NCBI RefSeq assembly: GCF_047238305.1
Contig: NZ_JBDFMO010000001.1
Coordinates: 2,790,001 to 2,854,000, forward strand
Source of the DNA: Ferdinandcohnia sp047238305
GTDB taxonomy: Bacteria; Bacillota; Bacilli; Bacillales; Bacillaceae_L
Length of the DNA stretch: 64,000 bases
Direction of reading: 5' to 3'
In this document: piece after piece, positions 29,216 through 38,875 of the stretch
Position numbering within the stretch: position 1 is the stretch's first letter
How the letters are laid out: each line of letters begins with the position of its first letter
The notes under the pieces: generated by a model
The model's input: only the letters and a program-made list of their open reading frames with translations
Told to the model about the DNA's origin: nothing
Databases searched by the model: none
Position numbers and translations under genes: made by a program

Positions 29216-30562
29216 ATGGATCAAAATCGTTATTTAACTGTATCAGCTCTAACGAAGTATATTAAACGAAAATTTGATGCTGACCCTCACCTCCAGGATA
29301 TTTGGGTGAAGGGAGAAATCTCAAATTTTAAAGCACATAGTCGTGGGCATATGTATTTTACGATTAAAGATGGACAAGCACGAATTCAATCAGTTATGTT
29401 TGCTGGGAATAACCGCGATTTGAAGTTTACTCCTGAAAACGGGATGAAAGTATTACTTCGTGGTGAGGTAACTGTATTTGAATCGAACGGAAATTATCAG
29501 CTCTATGTAAAAGAAATGCAGCCAGATGGTATCGGGAACTTATACTTAGCCTATGAGGAAATGAAAAAGCGTCTTGAGGCAGAAGGACTTTTTTCGCAAA
29601 AGTATAAAAAGCCAATTCCTAAGATCCCGAATTATATTGGGATTGTTACATCACCAACAGGTGCAGCAATCCGAGATATAATCACAACGATTAGACGTCG
29701 ATTTCCAATTGCAAAGGTTATCGTTTTTCCTGCGTTAGTTCAAGGAGTAAATGCAGGACCTTCTGTCGTACAGGCCATTCAAAAAGCGAATGATCTTGGG
29801 AATATTGATGTTCTTATTGTTGGACGTGGTGGTGGCTCAATCGAAGAGCTTTGGGCTTTTAACGAGGAAATTGTAGCACGTGCGATTTTTCAGTCAAAGG
29901 TTCCGGTGATTTCAGCAGTAGGACATGAGACCGATATTACGATTGCTGATTTTGTTGCAGATTTACGGGCTCCCACACCAACAGGTGCAGCAGAGTTGGC
30001 TGTTCCACACATGGCAGAGCTATCTGAACGTTTATTAGTGCGACATACACGTTTATTACGTGCTATGAAGGAAAAACTGGTAAATGATACACAACGATTA
30101 GATACTTTGAAAAAGTCCTATGCTTTTCGTTTTCCAAAGAATCTTTATGAACAAAAAGAGCAGCAGCTTGACCGCTTAGTAGAAAGTTTAGAAAGAGAAG
30201 CGGTGAGGGCTATCTCTCGTAAGCAAGAGGCATTTCAAAAGGTAAAGCTTAGGCTGCAACATAACCATCCAAGTGAAAAGTTAACTCAAGCAAGACAAAA
30301 GCAGGATCTTAATACGAAAATGCTTGTAAAAGAGTTCAACCAAATCCTTAAACAAAAGCAATATGCTTTTTCATCAAAAGTAGCTAAGCTTGAAGCATTA
30401 AGCCCATTAAAAATTATGGATCGTGGCTATAGCCTCGTATATGATCAGGAACAACATTTAGTTAAAAGTGTAAAGCAAGTTGAATCGGGGAATTTAATCA
30501 AGGTAAAACTTATGGACGGTACCCTTGACTGTGAAGTAATTGAAATAGAGGAGAGACAATAA
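29216..30562 (+). CDS. xseA: Exodeoxyribonuclease VII large subunit
   Basis: 448 residues: N-terminal OB-fold (about 1-100), catalytic domain with GRGGGSIEELWAFNEE and SAVGHETD, and a long C-terminal coiled coil that binds XseB. It degrades single-stranded DNA. ATG 29216. The stop is immediately followed by the xseB ATG, keeping the two subunits coupled. Confidence 0.96.
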   Translation: MDQNRYLTVSALTKYIKRKFDADPHLQDIWVKGEISNFKAHSRGHMYFTIKDGQARIQSVMFAGNNRDLKFTPENGMKVLLRGEVTVFESNGNYQLYVKEMQPDGIGNLYLAYEEMKKRLEAEGLFSQKYKKPIPKIPNYIGIVTSPTGAAIRDIITTIRRRFPIAKVIVFPALVQGVNAGPSVVQAIQKANDLGNIDVLIVGRGGGSIEELWAFNEEIVARAIFQSKVPVISAVGHETDITIADFVADLRAPTPTGAAELAVPHMAELSERLLVRHTRLLRAMKEKLVNDTQRLDTLKKSYAFRFPKNLYEQKEQQLDRLVESLEREAVRAISRKQEAFQKVKLRLQHNHPSEKLTQARQKQDLNTKMLVKEFNQILKQKQYAFSSKVAKLEALSPLKIMDRGYSLVYDQEQHLVKSVKQVESGNLIKVKLMDGTLDCEVIEIEERQ

Positions 30563-30796
30563 ATGAGTGAAGAGAAGGTATTAACCTTTGAGGAAGCAAT
30601 GGAGCAACTTGAGCAAATTGTTGAACGACTTGAAGAAGGGGATGTCCCTTTAGAAAAAGCAATCACTTATTTTCAAGATGGAATGAAGCTTTCAAAGCTT
30701 TGTCATGACAAGCTTCAGCATGTTGAAAAGCAAATGGAGCAAATCTTGCGTGAAGATGGCGAACTTGAGCCATTTACGATTCAGGAGGAAGAATAA
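30563..30796 (+). CDS. xseB: Exodeoxyribonuclease VII small subunit
   Basis: 77 residues, a helical hairpin protein with the family motif FEEAMEQLEQIVERLEEGDVPLE. Several copies decorate the XseA coiled coil. ATG 30563 is the base after the xseA stop, and AGAGGAGAG upstream is the ribosome site. ispA starts two bases after its stop. Confidence 0.96.
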   Translation: MSEEKVLTFEEAMEQLEQIVERLEEGDVPLEKAITYFQDGMKLSKLCHDKLQHVEKQMEQILREDGELEPFTIQEEE

Positions 30797-30798
30797 TA

Positions 30799-31692
30799 GT
30801 GGGACGAACTGAGGTAGAGCGATTTTTAGACAAACAAAAGAAAAATATAGAAGAACAGCTCCCAACGTATATTTCACATTTATCAGCTCCGAACATTATC
30901 AAGGATGCAATGCACTATTCTCTTGAAGCGGGTGGGAAACGAATTCGCCCATTATTGCTATTAGGCACGCTTCACTCCTTTGGAAAAGATGAGAGTATCG
31001 GAATACCGACTGCGTGTGCAATTGAAATGATTCATACGTATTCACTTATACATGATGATTTGCCTAGTATGGATGATGATGATCTTCGCAGGGGAAAGCC
31101 TACCAATCATAAAGTGTTTGGAGAGGCGGTTGCGATCTTAGCAGGGGACGCCTTATTGACGTATAGTTTTCAGATTGTTTCTGAATCCTTGGGAGACCAA
31201 ATATCCCCTGAGAAAAAGCTATTGCTCGTTACTGAGTTAGCCAAAGCATCAGGACCTGAAGGAATGGTAGGGGGACAGGTTGCTGATATGGAAGGCGAAG
31301 GAGCAGTCTTGAATCTTGATGAACTAGAATACATTCATCGTCATAAAACTGGGAAATTATTAGCATACAGTGTTATTGCAGGAGCGATTCTTGCAGATGC
31401 TACTAGTGAACAGCTAGAGAAGCTCACACAATTTGCGCATCATTTAGGCTTAGCCTTTCAAATTCGTGATGACATTTTAGATATTGAAGGCACAGAAGTA
31501 GTTCTTGGGAAACCGGTCGGCAGTGATACAGGTAATCATAAAAATACATATCCTGCTTTATTAACGCTTGAGGGTGCAAAGGAAAAATTAACCTTTCATA
31601 TAGATGAAGCAAAACGGTTTTTATATAGTGTTGATATGAAACATGATATACTAGACTATATGTGTAATCTAATCGCATCTAGAGATCATTAA
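30799..31692 (+). CDS. ispA: Farnesyl diphosphate synthase (polyprenyl synthetase)
   Basis: A 297-residue trans-prenyltransferase that builds farnesyl diphosphate. First Asp-rich motif DDLPSMDDDDLRRGKP and second QIRDDILD are intact, with GGKRIRP for substrate binding. GTG 30799 follows AGGAGG at ten bases. The conserved xseB-ispA-dxs order groups exonuclease and isoprenoid genes in Bacillus. Confidence 0.95.
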   Translation: MGRTEVERFLDKQKKNIEEQLPTYISHLSAPNIIKDAMHYSLEAGGKRIRPLLLLGTLHSFGKDESIGIPTACAIEMIHTYSLIHDDLPSMDDDDLRRGKPTNHKVFGEAVAILAGDALLTYSFQIVSESLGDQISPEKKLLLVTELAKASGPEGMVGGQVADMEGEGAVLNLDELEYIHRHKTGKLLAYSVIAGAILADATSEQLEKLTQFAHHLGLAFQIRDDILDIEGTEVVLGKPVGSDTGNHKNTYPALLTLEGAKEKLTFHIDEAKRFLYSVDMKHDILDYMCNLIASRDH

Positions 31693-31708
31693 ATATACTT
31701 TTAGCGGA

Positions 31709-31853
31709 TGTTCAAAAAGTCCGGTAAAAATGACACAGCGAATTTCTTCGTTGGCTTGCTTTTCCGTTGCTCACGTATTAACAACATACGTTCCGCTACT
31801 CAAAGCTTCGCTGCCTCGAACTTCTTGGTCCTTTTTATCCTCCTTTTTGAACA
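31709..31853. repeat. Small inverted-repeat element, TGTTCAAAAAG ends (145 bp)
   Basis: It fills most of the ispA-dxs gap and is bounded by TGTTCAAAAAG and CTTTTTGAACA, the same ends as the 65-base element at 25669-25733. Internally ACGTAT/ATACGT can pair. No ORF of its own. Confidence 0.72.
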
Positions 31854-31911
31854 CGTATTTTAGCTTTAAAGTATATGAGTGCTGAATAGTAAATGAAAGT
31901 GAGTGAAACCT

Positions 31912-33801
31912 TTGGATCTTCTAAGTATTAAAGACCCTAAGTTCCTTAAAAATATGTCAATAGCTGAATTGGATAAATTAAGTCAGGAAATCCGTCAATT
32001 TTTAATAGAGAAACTATCAAAGACTGGTGGACATATTGGCCCTAACCTTGGTGTGGTTGAATTAACAATTGCATTACATAGGGAGTTTGACAGTCCAAAG
32101 GATAAATTGATTTGGGATGTTGGTCACCAGTCTTATGTTCATAAAATTTTGACCGGACGGGCTTGTGAATTTGATACATTACGTCAATATAAAGGGCTAT
32201 GTGGGTTTCCGAAGCGTATTGAAAGTGAACATGACGTTTGGGAAACCGGACATAGCTCAACAAGTCTTTCCGCAGCTATGGGTATGGCGGTTGCCCGAGA
32301 TGTAAAAGGAACAAAGGAATTTGTCATCCCCATTATTGGCGATGGTGCCTTAACTGGTGGAATGGCATTGGAAGCGTTAAATCATATTGGACATGAAAAG
32401 AAAGACATGATTGTGATCCTAAATGACAATGAAATGTCAATTGCACCAAATGTAGGTGCTCTTCACCATGTCCTTGCAAGATTGCGTACTGCAGGTAAAT
32501 ATAATTGGGTTAAAGATGAGCTAGAACTTTTACTCAAGAGAATTCCAGCGGTAGGCGGAAAGCTTGCAGCAACAGCTGAACGTGTAAAAGACAGTCTTAA
32601 ATATCTTCTTGTATCAGGAGTCTTTTTCGAGGAACTAGGATTTACCTACTTAGGTCCGATTGATGGACATAATTTTGAGGATTTATTTGAAACCCTTGAA
32701 TATGCTAAGAAAACAAAAGGGCCAGTATTAGTTCATGTCATTACGAAAAAAGGAAAAGGCTACACCCCTGCTGAAACAGACAAAGTGGGCACGTGGCACG
32801 GTACAGGACCTTATAAAATTGAAACAGGTGATTTCGTTAAACCGGAAAATGCACCTCCGGCATGGAGTGCAGTCATTAGTGAGACCGTTCGAAAGCTTGC
32901 GAAAGATGATAAGCGAATTGTCGCGATTACACCTGCAATGCCTGTAGGTTCTAAGCTTGAAAAATTTGCGAAGGAATTTCCAGAGCGTATGTATGATGTA
33001 GGAATTGCGGAACAGCATGCAACTACAATGGCTGCTGGTCTTGCTACCCAAGGTATGAAGCCGTTTCTTGCTATATATTCGACCTTTTTACAAAGGGCAT
33101 ATGATCAGGTTGTCCACGATGTGTGCCGTCAAAATCTGAATGTATTCATTGGAATCGATCGTTCTGGTTTAGTAGGGGCAGATGGAGAAACACATCAAGG
33201 TGTATTCGATATTGCTTTTTTAAGACATATTCCTAATATGGTTATCATGATGCCAAAGGACGAGAATGAAGGTCAGCATATGGTGAATACGGCAATTCAT
33301 TATGATGACGGTCCGATTGCCTTAAGATATGCAAGAGGCAATGGTCTTGGTGTCGAAATGGATGAAGATCTTAAACTTATTCCAATTGGTTCATGGGAGA
33401 TTCTAAAACCTGGCACAGATGCCGTAATTCTAACGTTTGGGACAACCATACCTATGGCACTTAAGGCTGCAGAGTTACTCGAACAAGAAGATATTTCAGT
33501 AAGAGTCGTAAATGCTCGCTTTATAAAACCCCTTGATAATGATATGATGCATCAAATTTTAGGATCAAATCTTCCAGTATTAACAATTGAGGAATCTGTG
33601 TTGATGGGTGGATTTGGAAGTGCAGTTCTTGAATTTGCGAATGATCATGACTATCAAAATGCCAAAATCGATCGTATGGGTATTCCGGATCTATTTATTG
33701 AGCATGGAAGCGTGAATGAACTACTTCGTGAAATTGGTATGACAACAGAGAATGTAGTTGAGCGTGTTCAAAAGCTCGTACCTAAGAAGAAAAGAGTGTA
33801 G
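31912..33801 (+). CDS. dxs: 1-deoxy-D-xylulose-5-phosphate synthase
   Basis: 629 residues. The thiamine-diphosphate enzyme condenses pyruvate and glyceraldehyde 3-phosphate at the entry of the MEP isoprenoid pathway. The ThDP motif GDGALTGGMALEALNHIGHEKK continuing to LNDNEMSIAPN is visible, along with the transketolase-type histidines (GGHIGPN, HQSYVHK). TTG 31912 gives MDLLSIKDPKFLKNMS, which matches B. subtilis; GTG 31903 is an alternative. Upstream is a repeat element, not a clear promoter. Confidence 0.96.
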   Translation: MDLLSIKDPKFLKNMSIAELDKLSQEIRQFLIEKLSKTGGHIGPNLGVVELTIALHREFDSPKDKLIWDVGHQSYVHKILTGRACEFDTLRQYKGLCGFPKRIESEHDVWETGHSSTSLSAAMGMAVARDVKGTKEFVIPIIGDGALTGGMALEALNHIGHEKKDMIVILNDNEMSIAPNVGALHHVLARLRTAGKYNWVKDELELLLKRIPAVGGKLAATAERVKDSLKYLLVSGVFFEELGFTYLGPIDGHNFEDLFETLEYAKKTKGPVLVHVITKKGKGYTPAETDKVGTWHGTGPYKIETGDFVKPENAPPAWSAVISETVRKLAKDDKRIVAITPAMPVGSKLEKFAKEFPERMYDVGIAEQHATTMAAGLATQGMKPFLAIYSTFLQRAYDQVVHDVCRQNLNVFIGIDRSGLVGADGETHQGVFDIAFLRHIPNMVIMMPKDENEGQHMVNTAIHYDDGPIALRYARGNGLGVEMDEDLKLIPIGSWEILKPGTDAVILTFGTTIPMALKAAELLEQEDISVRVVNARFIKPLDNDMMHQILGSNLPVLTIEESVLMGGFGSAVLEFANDHDYQNAKIDRMGIPDLFIEHGSVNELLREIGMTTENVVERVQKLVPKKKRV

Positions 33802-33803
33802 GC

Positions 33804-34634
33804 ATGGGTACAAAAAAAGAAAGACTTGATGTTTTATTAGTTGAACGTGGCTTAATCGAAACAAGAGAAAAAGCGAAACGTACCATCATGGCTGGTCTCG
33901 TTTATTCTAATGAAGAACGGCTAGATAAGCCCGGAGAGAAAGTAGAAATTGATATACCTCTCACTGTTAAGGGAAATGTTATTCCTTATGTTAGTAGAGG
34001 TGGGTTGAAGCTTGAAAAAGCGATAAAAGATTTTGATTTAAACATTCAAGATAAAATCATGATTGATGTTGGTTCCTCGACTGGTGGCTTTACCGATTGT
34101 GCCCTTCAAAATGGCGTCAAAAAATCATATGCTCTTGACGTGGGGTATAACCAGTTAGCGTGGAAGTTGCGCCAGGATGAACGTGTCGTCGTCATGGAAC
34201 GCACCAATTTTAGGTATGTAACACCGGCTGACCTTCAAAGTGGTTTACCGGAGTTTGCTACTATTGATGTCTCATTTATCTCGTTGCGGTTGATTTTACC
34301 TGTTTTAAAAACGCTTCTTGTACCAAATAGTGATGTTGTAGCTCTTGTAAAACCACAATTCGAAGCGGGAAAAGAGCAGGTTGGTAAGAAGGGCATTGTT
34401 CGTGATCCGAAAACCCATGAGGCGGTACTTACGCATATTATTGAATTTTCCTTAAAGGAAGGGTATGATTGCATTAATTTATCATACTCACCAATAACAG
34501 GTGGAGAAGGAAATATCGAATTTTTACTACATTTACGTTGGAATGGGCCTACTAATGTTGGTGAAAATAGACTACCTATGACCGAACAAGAGGTAGTTGA
34601 AACAGCACATGCAAACTTAAAGAATGATAAATGA
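33804..34634 (+). CDS. yqxC: TlyA-family S4-domain rRNA methyltransferase (YqxC)
   Basis: 276 residues: an N-terminal S4 RNA-binding domain (about 6-65) and an FtsJ-like methyltransferase domain starting at the SAM loop IDVGSSTGGFTDCAL. Proteins of this family, once called hemolysin A, methylate ribosomal RNA 2'-O positions in some bacteria; the target in Bacillus is not known to me. It lies two bases after dxs. A terminator follows, separating it from argR. Confidence 0.9.
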   Translation: MGTKKERLDVLLVERGLIETREKAKRTIMAGLVYSNEERLDKPGEKVEIDIPLTVKGNVIPYVSRGGLKLEKAIKDFDLNIQDKIMIDVGSSTGGFTDCALQNGVKKSYALDVGYNQLAWKLRQDERVVVMERTNFRYVTPADLQSGLPEFATIDVSFISLRLILPVLKTLLVPNSDVVALVKPQFEAGKEQVGKKGIVRDPKTHEAVLTHIIEFSLKEGYDCINLSYSPITGGEGNIEFLLHLRWNGPTNVGENRLPMTEQEVVETAHANLKNDK

Positions 34635-34642
34635 TAATCGAA

Positions 34643-34672
34643 GGGGGATAGCCACTGTGCTGTCCTTTTTCT
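34643..34672 (+). terminator. Terminator after yqxC
   Basis: GGATAGC CACTGT GCTGTCC stem-loop followed by TTTTTC. Confidence 0.8.
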
Positions 34673-34805
34673 TTCTAAAAATATTATTCGTTCATCCATA
34701 GTGTTAACCTGAAAATTGTTAAAAAAAATGTACAATTTTGTCTGAATCGGCTAACATAGGAGGTAAATAAACCACGTTTTACGATGAAAGTGAGAGGAAT
34801 TCATT

Positions 34806-35255
34806 ATGAATAAGGGGCAAAGACATATTAAAATTCGTGAAATCATCACGAGTCATGATATAGAAACACAAGATGAGATTGTGGATATTTTGAAAAGTGA
34901 GGGGTACAACATTACACAGGCGACCGTATCCCGTGACATTAAAGAACTTCATTTAGTAAAGGTACCTATGATTGATGGTCGTTATAAATACAGTTTACCA
35001 GCAGACCAACGATTTAATCCGCTTCAAAAACTTAAACGTTCATTAATGGATGCTTTCGTAAAAATCGATTCAGCTGGCCATATGCTTGTGATGAAAACTC
35101 TACCAGGGAATGCAAATGCTATTGGTGCTTTAATTGATCATTTAGATTGGGAAGAAATTTTAGGAACAATATGTGGAGATGATACCATCTTAATTATTTG
35201 CAAAAGCCCAGAGCAAACTGAAACGGTGTCAAATCGATTCCTAGACATGCTATGA
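34806..35255 (+). CDS. argR: Arginine repressor ArgR/AhrC
   Basis: 149 residues: winged-helix DNA-binding domain (QRHIKIREIITSHDIETQDE; ATVSRDIKELHLVKVP) and C-terminal arginine-binding hexamerisation domain (GTICGDDTILIIC). It represses arginine synthesis and activates catabolism. ATG 34806 follows GAGAGG. A short inverted repeat, AAAATTGT/ACAATTTT, lies about 70 bases upstream, but I would not call it an ARG box. The argR-recN order is conserved. Confidence 0.95.
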   Translation: MNKGQRHIKIREIITSHDIETQDEIVDILKSEGYNITQATVSRDIKELHLVKVPMIDGRYKYSLPADQRFNPLQKLKRSLMDAFVKIDSAGHMLVMKTLPGNANAIGALIDHLDWEEILGTICGDDTILIICKSPEQTETVSNRFLDML

Positions 35256-35285
35256 CGCAGGGCAGTGGAAGAGGAGGTGTAGGAA

Positions 35286-36995
35286 TTGTTAGCAGAATTA
35301 TCAATTAAAAATTTCGCCATTATTGAATCTCTTTCGATTTCATTGGAAAAAGGTTTAACTGTCCTGACTGGTGAAACAGGAGCGGGTAAATCCATCATCA
35401 TTGATGCTATTCATTTATTGGTTGGTGGAAGAGGCTCCGTTGAATTTGTACGATATGGGGAAGAACGGGCAGAAATTGAAGGTCTTTTCTTAATTGAAGA
35501 TGACAATCACCCTTGTTATGCAAAAGCAACAGAGTTTGGTATTGAAATAAGCGAGGGAATGGTTGTTTTACGAAGAGATATTTCGAAATCAGGAAAAAGT
35601 GTCTGCAGAATCAATGGGAAACTCGTGACCATTTCCATTCTTCGTGAATTTGGCAGAACATTAATCGATATTCATGGACAGCATGAGCATCAGGATTTGA
35701 TGAATCAGGAACAACATATCTATATGCTTGATCAATACGGTGGAGATATCGTTAAACAAGCATTACAGGAATACCTAGCCATATATAAGAATTTTTTAAA
35801 TGTGAAACAACGCTTAAAAAGTTTTAATGAAAATGAACAAGAGTTAGCCCATCGTCTTGATTTAATCCAATTTCAATTAAATGAGATTGGGAAAGCCGAT
35901 CTGAAGCCTAATGAAGATGTGGAACTAACTGAAGAAAGAAATAAGATCTCAAATTATGAAAAGATATTTAAGGCCCTTCAAAATAGCTATAACGCTCTCC
36001 ATGGAGATCAAAAAGGGCTTGATTGGGTTGGACTTGCCATGAATCATGCCGAGGATGTAATGGACATTGATAATGATTTAAAAGGCATTCAGGAGGTCAT
36101 CTCCAACAGCTATTATCAATTAGAGGAAATTTCCTATAAAATACGCGATCAGCTAGACAATTTAGAGTATGATCCAGCAAGACTGGATTTTATCGAAGGT
36201 CGATTGAATGAAATTTCACAGCTAAAGCGGAAATATGGACAATCTGTCGAGGAAATTCTCGAATATGCCGCGACGATTGAGGATGAAATCGACACCATCC
36301 AAAATCGTGAGCAGCATATTGGTAAGCTAAAAGAAGAGCTTGAATCCATTTTAGAAGATGTTAAGCTTGAGTCCGAAAATGTATCACTTCTTCGGAAAAA
36401 GCTAGCAAAAGAGCTTGTTGAAAAAATAACACAGGAATTAAAAGACCTATATATGGAAAAAGCAAAATTTGATATTAAATTTTTTGAGGATTCACCTATT
36501 AAATTCACTCCAAATGGGAAAGATGATATAGAATTTTATATTTCAACAAATCCGGGTGAACCACTAAAACCTTTGGCAAAAATTGCCTCAGGAGGAGAAC
36601 TCTCAAGGATTATGTTGGCGATTAAGAGTATCTTCTCAAAGCATCAAGGTGTTACCTCAATCATATTTGACGAAGTAGATACTGGTGTTAGTGGCCGTGT
36701 TGCTCAAGCCATTGCAGAAAAAATTTATGGGATTTCTGTAAACTCGCAGGTGCTTTGTATTTCCCACCTTCCACAGGTTGCGGCAATGGCCGACACCCAT
36801 TTGTTTATTACAAAGGAAACCGTTCAGGGAAGAACTACCACCTCAGTTACTTCACTAGATGAAACAGAAAAGATCAAGGAAATTAGCCGTATGATTTCTG
36901 GAGTAGAAATCACAGATTTAACAAAAGAGCACTCAAAAGAATTGTTAAGTCTTGCAAAAGAAAGCAAACTTGCACGCCAAATGGTAAATCACTAA
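35286..36995 (+). CDS. recN: DNA repair protein RecN
   Basis: 569 residues of an SMC-like ATPase that gathers double-strand break ends. Walker A GETGAGKS (29-36), a long central coiled coil (about 155-350), ABC signature ASGGELSRIMLAIK and Walker B SIIFDEVDTGVSGR are present. GAGGAGGTG lies seven bases before TTG 35286. A terminator at 37069 closes the unit. Confidence 0.96.
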   Translation: MLAELSIKNFAIIESLSISLEKGLTVLTGETGAGKSIIIDAIHLLVGGRGSVEFVRYGEERAEIEGLFLIEDDNHPCYAKATEFGIEISEGMVVLRRDISKSGKSVCRINGKLVTISILREFGRTLIDIHGQHEHQDLMNQEQHIYMLDQYGGDIVKQALQEYLAIYKNFLNVKQRLKSFNENEQELAHRLDLIQFQLNEIGKADLKPNEDVELTEERNKISNYEKIFKALQNSYNALHGDQKGLDWVGLAMNHAEDVMDIDNDLKGIQEVISNSYYQLEEISYKIRDQLDNLEYDPARLDFIEGRLNEISQLKRKYGQSVEEILEYAATIEDEIDTIQNREQHIGKLKEELESILEDVKLESENVSLLRKKLAKELVEKITQELKDLYMEKAKFDIKFFEDSPIKFTPNGKDDIEFYISTNPGEPLKPLAKIASGGELSRIMLAIKSIFSKHQGVTSIIFDEVDTGVSGRVAQAIAEKIYGISVNSQVLCISHLPQVAAMADTHLFITKETVQGRTTTSVTSLDETEKIKEISRMISGVEITDLTKEHSKELLSLAKESKLARQMVNH

Positions 36996-37068
36996 AAAGA
37001 AGCAATTTCACGGTGTATGTGAATAATGATTGGCTTTATGCAAAGTTAAGAGCAATTTTTATTTGTAA

Positions 37069-37096
37069 TGCTATCCAAATTGGGTAGCTTTTTTAA
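37069..37096 (+). terminator. recN terminator
   Basis: GCTATCC AAAT TGGGTAGC stem-loop followed by TTTTTT. Confidence 0.85.
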
Positions 37097-37156
37097 TCTC
37101 AGAGTGGTTATAAATGTTGCCCTGAAAGGTCAAATTATAGAATGTAGCCATAACTT

Positions 37157-37347
37157 TTATTCAGTCGGGTTTCCACCCTGTCTGAATAAGAGTTAAGCCT
37201 CCGGCGGATGCCACGATTTTTCAAATGAGATTTTTCGACACGTAAGATCAAAGACTAAGAACGCCACTTCCTGTGGCAACGTCTTTGTGACCCACCTCGT
37301 GTGGGCCTAAAAAAATCGGGCGGCAAATACGCTAAGGCGCATTTGAT
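37157..37347. repeat. Palindromic intergenic element, copy 2 (inverted)
   Basis: It occupies most of the 395-base recN-spoIVB gap. It carries the modules of 27112-27240 in reverse complement: TTATTCAG...CTGAATAA hairpin, GCCTCCGGCGGATGCCACGA, AAAAAATCGGGC and AAATACGC...GCGCATTT. The centre differs and is about 75 bases longer, with its own hairpins (GCCACTTCCTGTGGC; CCCACCTCGTGTGGG). Confidence 0.75.
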
Positions 37348-37390
37348 TTATGTTATGGCATGGGATAGGAGCGAGGAGAGTGAAAAGTAA

Positions 37391-38680
37391 ATGAAAATAG
37401 ATAAAATTAGATATATAATTGGTACATTTCTCCTTGTTTCAATAATGGCTTTGGGGTTTTCTAAGCCGCTTAAAGAATATATAGATATTCCAAAACACCT
37501 TACACTATTTGAAGGCCAAGATTTTACAGTTCAATCCACATTACCTGTCACGACAACGATTCAAGATTCCAGTTATGCCTTTTCAACTGCTGCCGATGAT
37601 CAACAGATCTCTGTTGCTGCAAAAGAAAGCGGTGAAGGCGAAATGATGGTTGAGTTCGCAGGTATTCCTGTCAAAAAAGTCAATGTCAATGTTTTATCTG
37701 ATTTTAAAGTTATACCTGGTGGGCAATCAATAGGGGTGAAACTTAATACACTAGGTGTGTTGGTTGTTGGTCACCACCAAATTGATACAAAAGATGGAAA
37801 AAAGTCCCCAGGTGAAATTGCCGGAGTCCAGGTGGGTGACATCATTAAAGAAATTAACGGTAAGAAAATTGAAAAAATGAGTGATGTTGGACCATTTGTT
37901 CAAGAATCCGGTAAGACAGGTGAACCGTTAAACCTAGTAATTGTCCGAGACAACGAGGATATCAAGACCGAGCTTATGCCGTTAAAGGATAAAAATGATG
38001 AGGCATATCGAATCGGATTGTATATCCGTGATTCTGCAGCTGGTATAGGGACGATGACCTTTTACCATCCTGAAACGAAAAAATATGGAGCATTAGGACA
38101 TGTTATTTCAGATATGGATACAAAAGAGCCAATCGTCGTATCTGATGGACAAATTGTAAGATCAACTGTTACCTCCATTGAAAAGGGAAGTAATGGTGAT
38201 CCAGGTGAAAAGCTTGCGCGTTTTTCAGCAGATAAGGAAATCATCGGGAACATAAAACGAAACAGTCCCTTTGGTATTTTCGGTGAGTTAAACAAACAAG
38301 TGAATAACGGCGTTATGGATAAGCCGCTACCAATCGCACTTTCACATCAGGTAAAGCCGGGACCTGCCAAAATTTTAACCGTCGTCGAAAATGATAAGGT
38401 TGAGGAATTTGACATAGAAATTGTAAGTGCTGTTCCTCAAAAAATTCCTGCTACAAAAGGAATGGTTGTAAAAATAACGGATAAACGCCTTTTAGATAAA
38501 ACAGGTGGTATCGTTCAAGGAATGAGCGGTAGCCCTATTATTCAAGACGGTAAATTAATTGGTGCAGTTACACATGTATTTGTAAATGACCCGACTAGCG
38601 GGTATGGTGTCCATATTGAATGGATGCTAAGTGAAGCGGGTATTGATATTTATGAGAAAGAGCACAAAAAAGCGAGCTAA
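37391..38680 (+). CDS. spoIVB: SpoIVB peptidase
   Basis: A 429-residue S55 serine peptidase, made in the forespore and secreted into the intermembrane space, where it cuts SpoIVFA to trigger pro-sigma-K processing. N-terminal signal anchor (about 8-24), PDZ domain (about 115-205, GVQVGDIIKEINGK), and a catalytic domain with H237 in YGALGHVISD and the serine box GMSGSP (377-382). GAGGAG precedes ATG 37391. The spoIVB-spo0A pair is conserved in spore formers. Confidence 0.96.
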   Translation: MKIDKIRYIIGTFLLVSIMALGFSKPLKEYIDIPKHLTLFEGQDFTVQSTLPVTTTIQDSSYAFSTAADDQQISVAAKESGEGEMMVEFAGIPVKKVNVNVLSDFKVIPGGQSIGVKLNTLGVLVVGHHQIDTKDGKKSPGEIAGVQVGDIIKEINGKKIEKMSDVGPFVQESGKTGEPLNLVIVRDNEDIKTELMPLKDKNDEAYRIGLYIRDSAAGIGTMTFYHPETKKYGALGHVISDMDTKEPIVVSDGQIVRSTVTSIEKGSNGDPGEKLARFSADKEIIGNIKRNSPFGIFGELNKQVNNGVMDKPLPIALSHQVKPGPAKILTVVENDKVEEFDIEIVSAVPQKIPATKGMVVKITDKRLLDKTGGIVQGMSGSPIIQDGKLIGAVTHVFVNDPTSGYGVHIEWMLSEAGIDIYEKEHKKAS

Positions 38681-38699
38681 CATGCTCGCTTTTCTTTTT
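38667..38699 (+). terminator. spoIVB terminator
   Basis: AAAAGCGAGC TAACAT GCTCGCTTTT stem-loop with TCTTTTT tail, overlapping the stop codon. Confidence 0.88.
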
Positions 38700-38761
38700 G
38701 GGCTGATATTTTTTGTCGCCAAAAGATGAATGAGATTATATAATAAAATCAAAATAAAGAT

Positions 38762-38812
38762 TTTTCGACAAAACCTAAATTTCATTTATAAATTATGGCG
38801 TATTTAGTCGAA
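38762..38812 (+). promoter_or_regulatory. 0A boxes upstream of spo0A
   Basis: TTTTCGACAAA (38762-38772) is, on the other strand, a perfect Spo0A box (TTTGTCGAAA type). AGTCGAA at 38806-38812 is a one-mismatch box. A TATAAT at 38739-38744 may belong to the vegetative promoter, but its -35 is weak. Confidence 0.65.
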
Positions 38813-38875
38813 TATTTAAGTATAATGGAGAATAAATTATTTTTCAATAAATTTTTCCTATTTTTTTAAAAAAAT

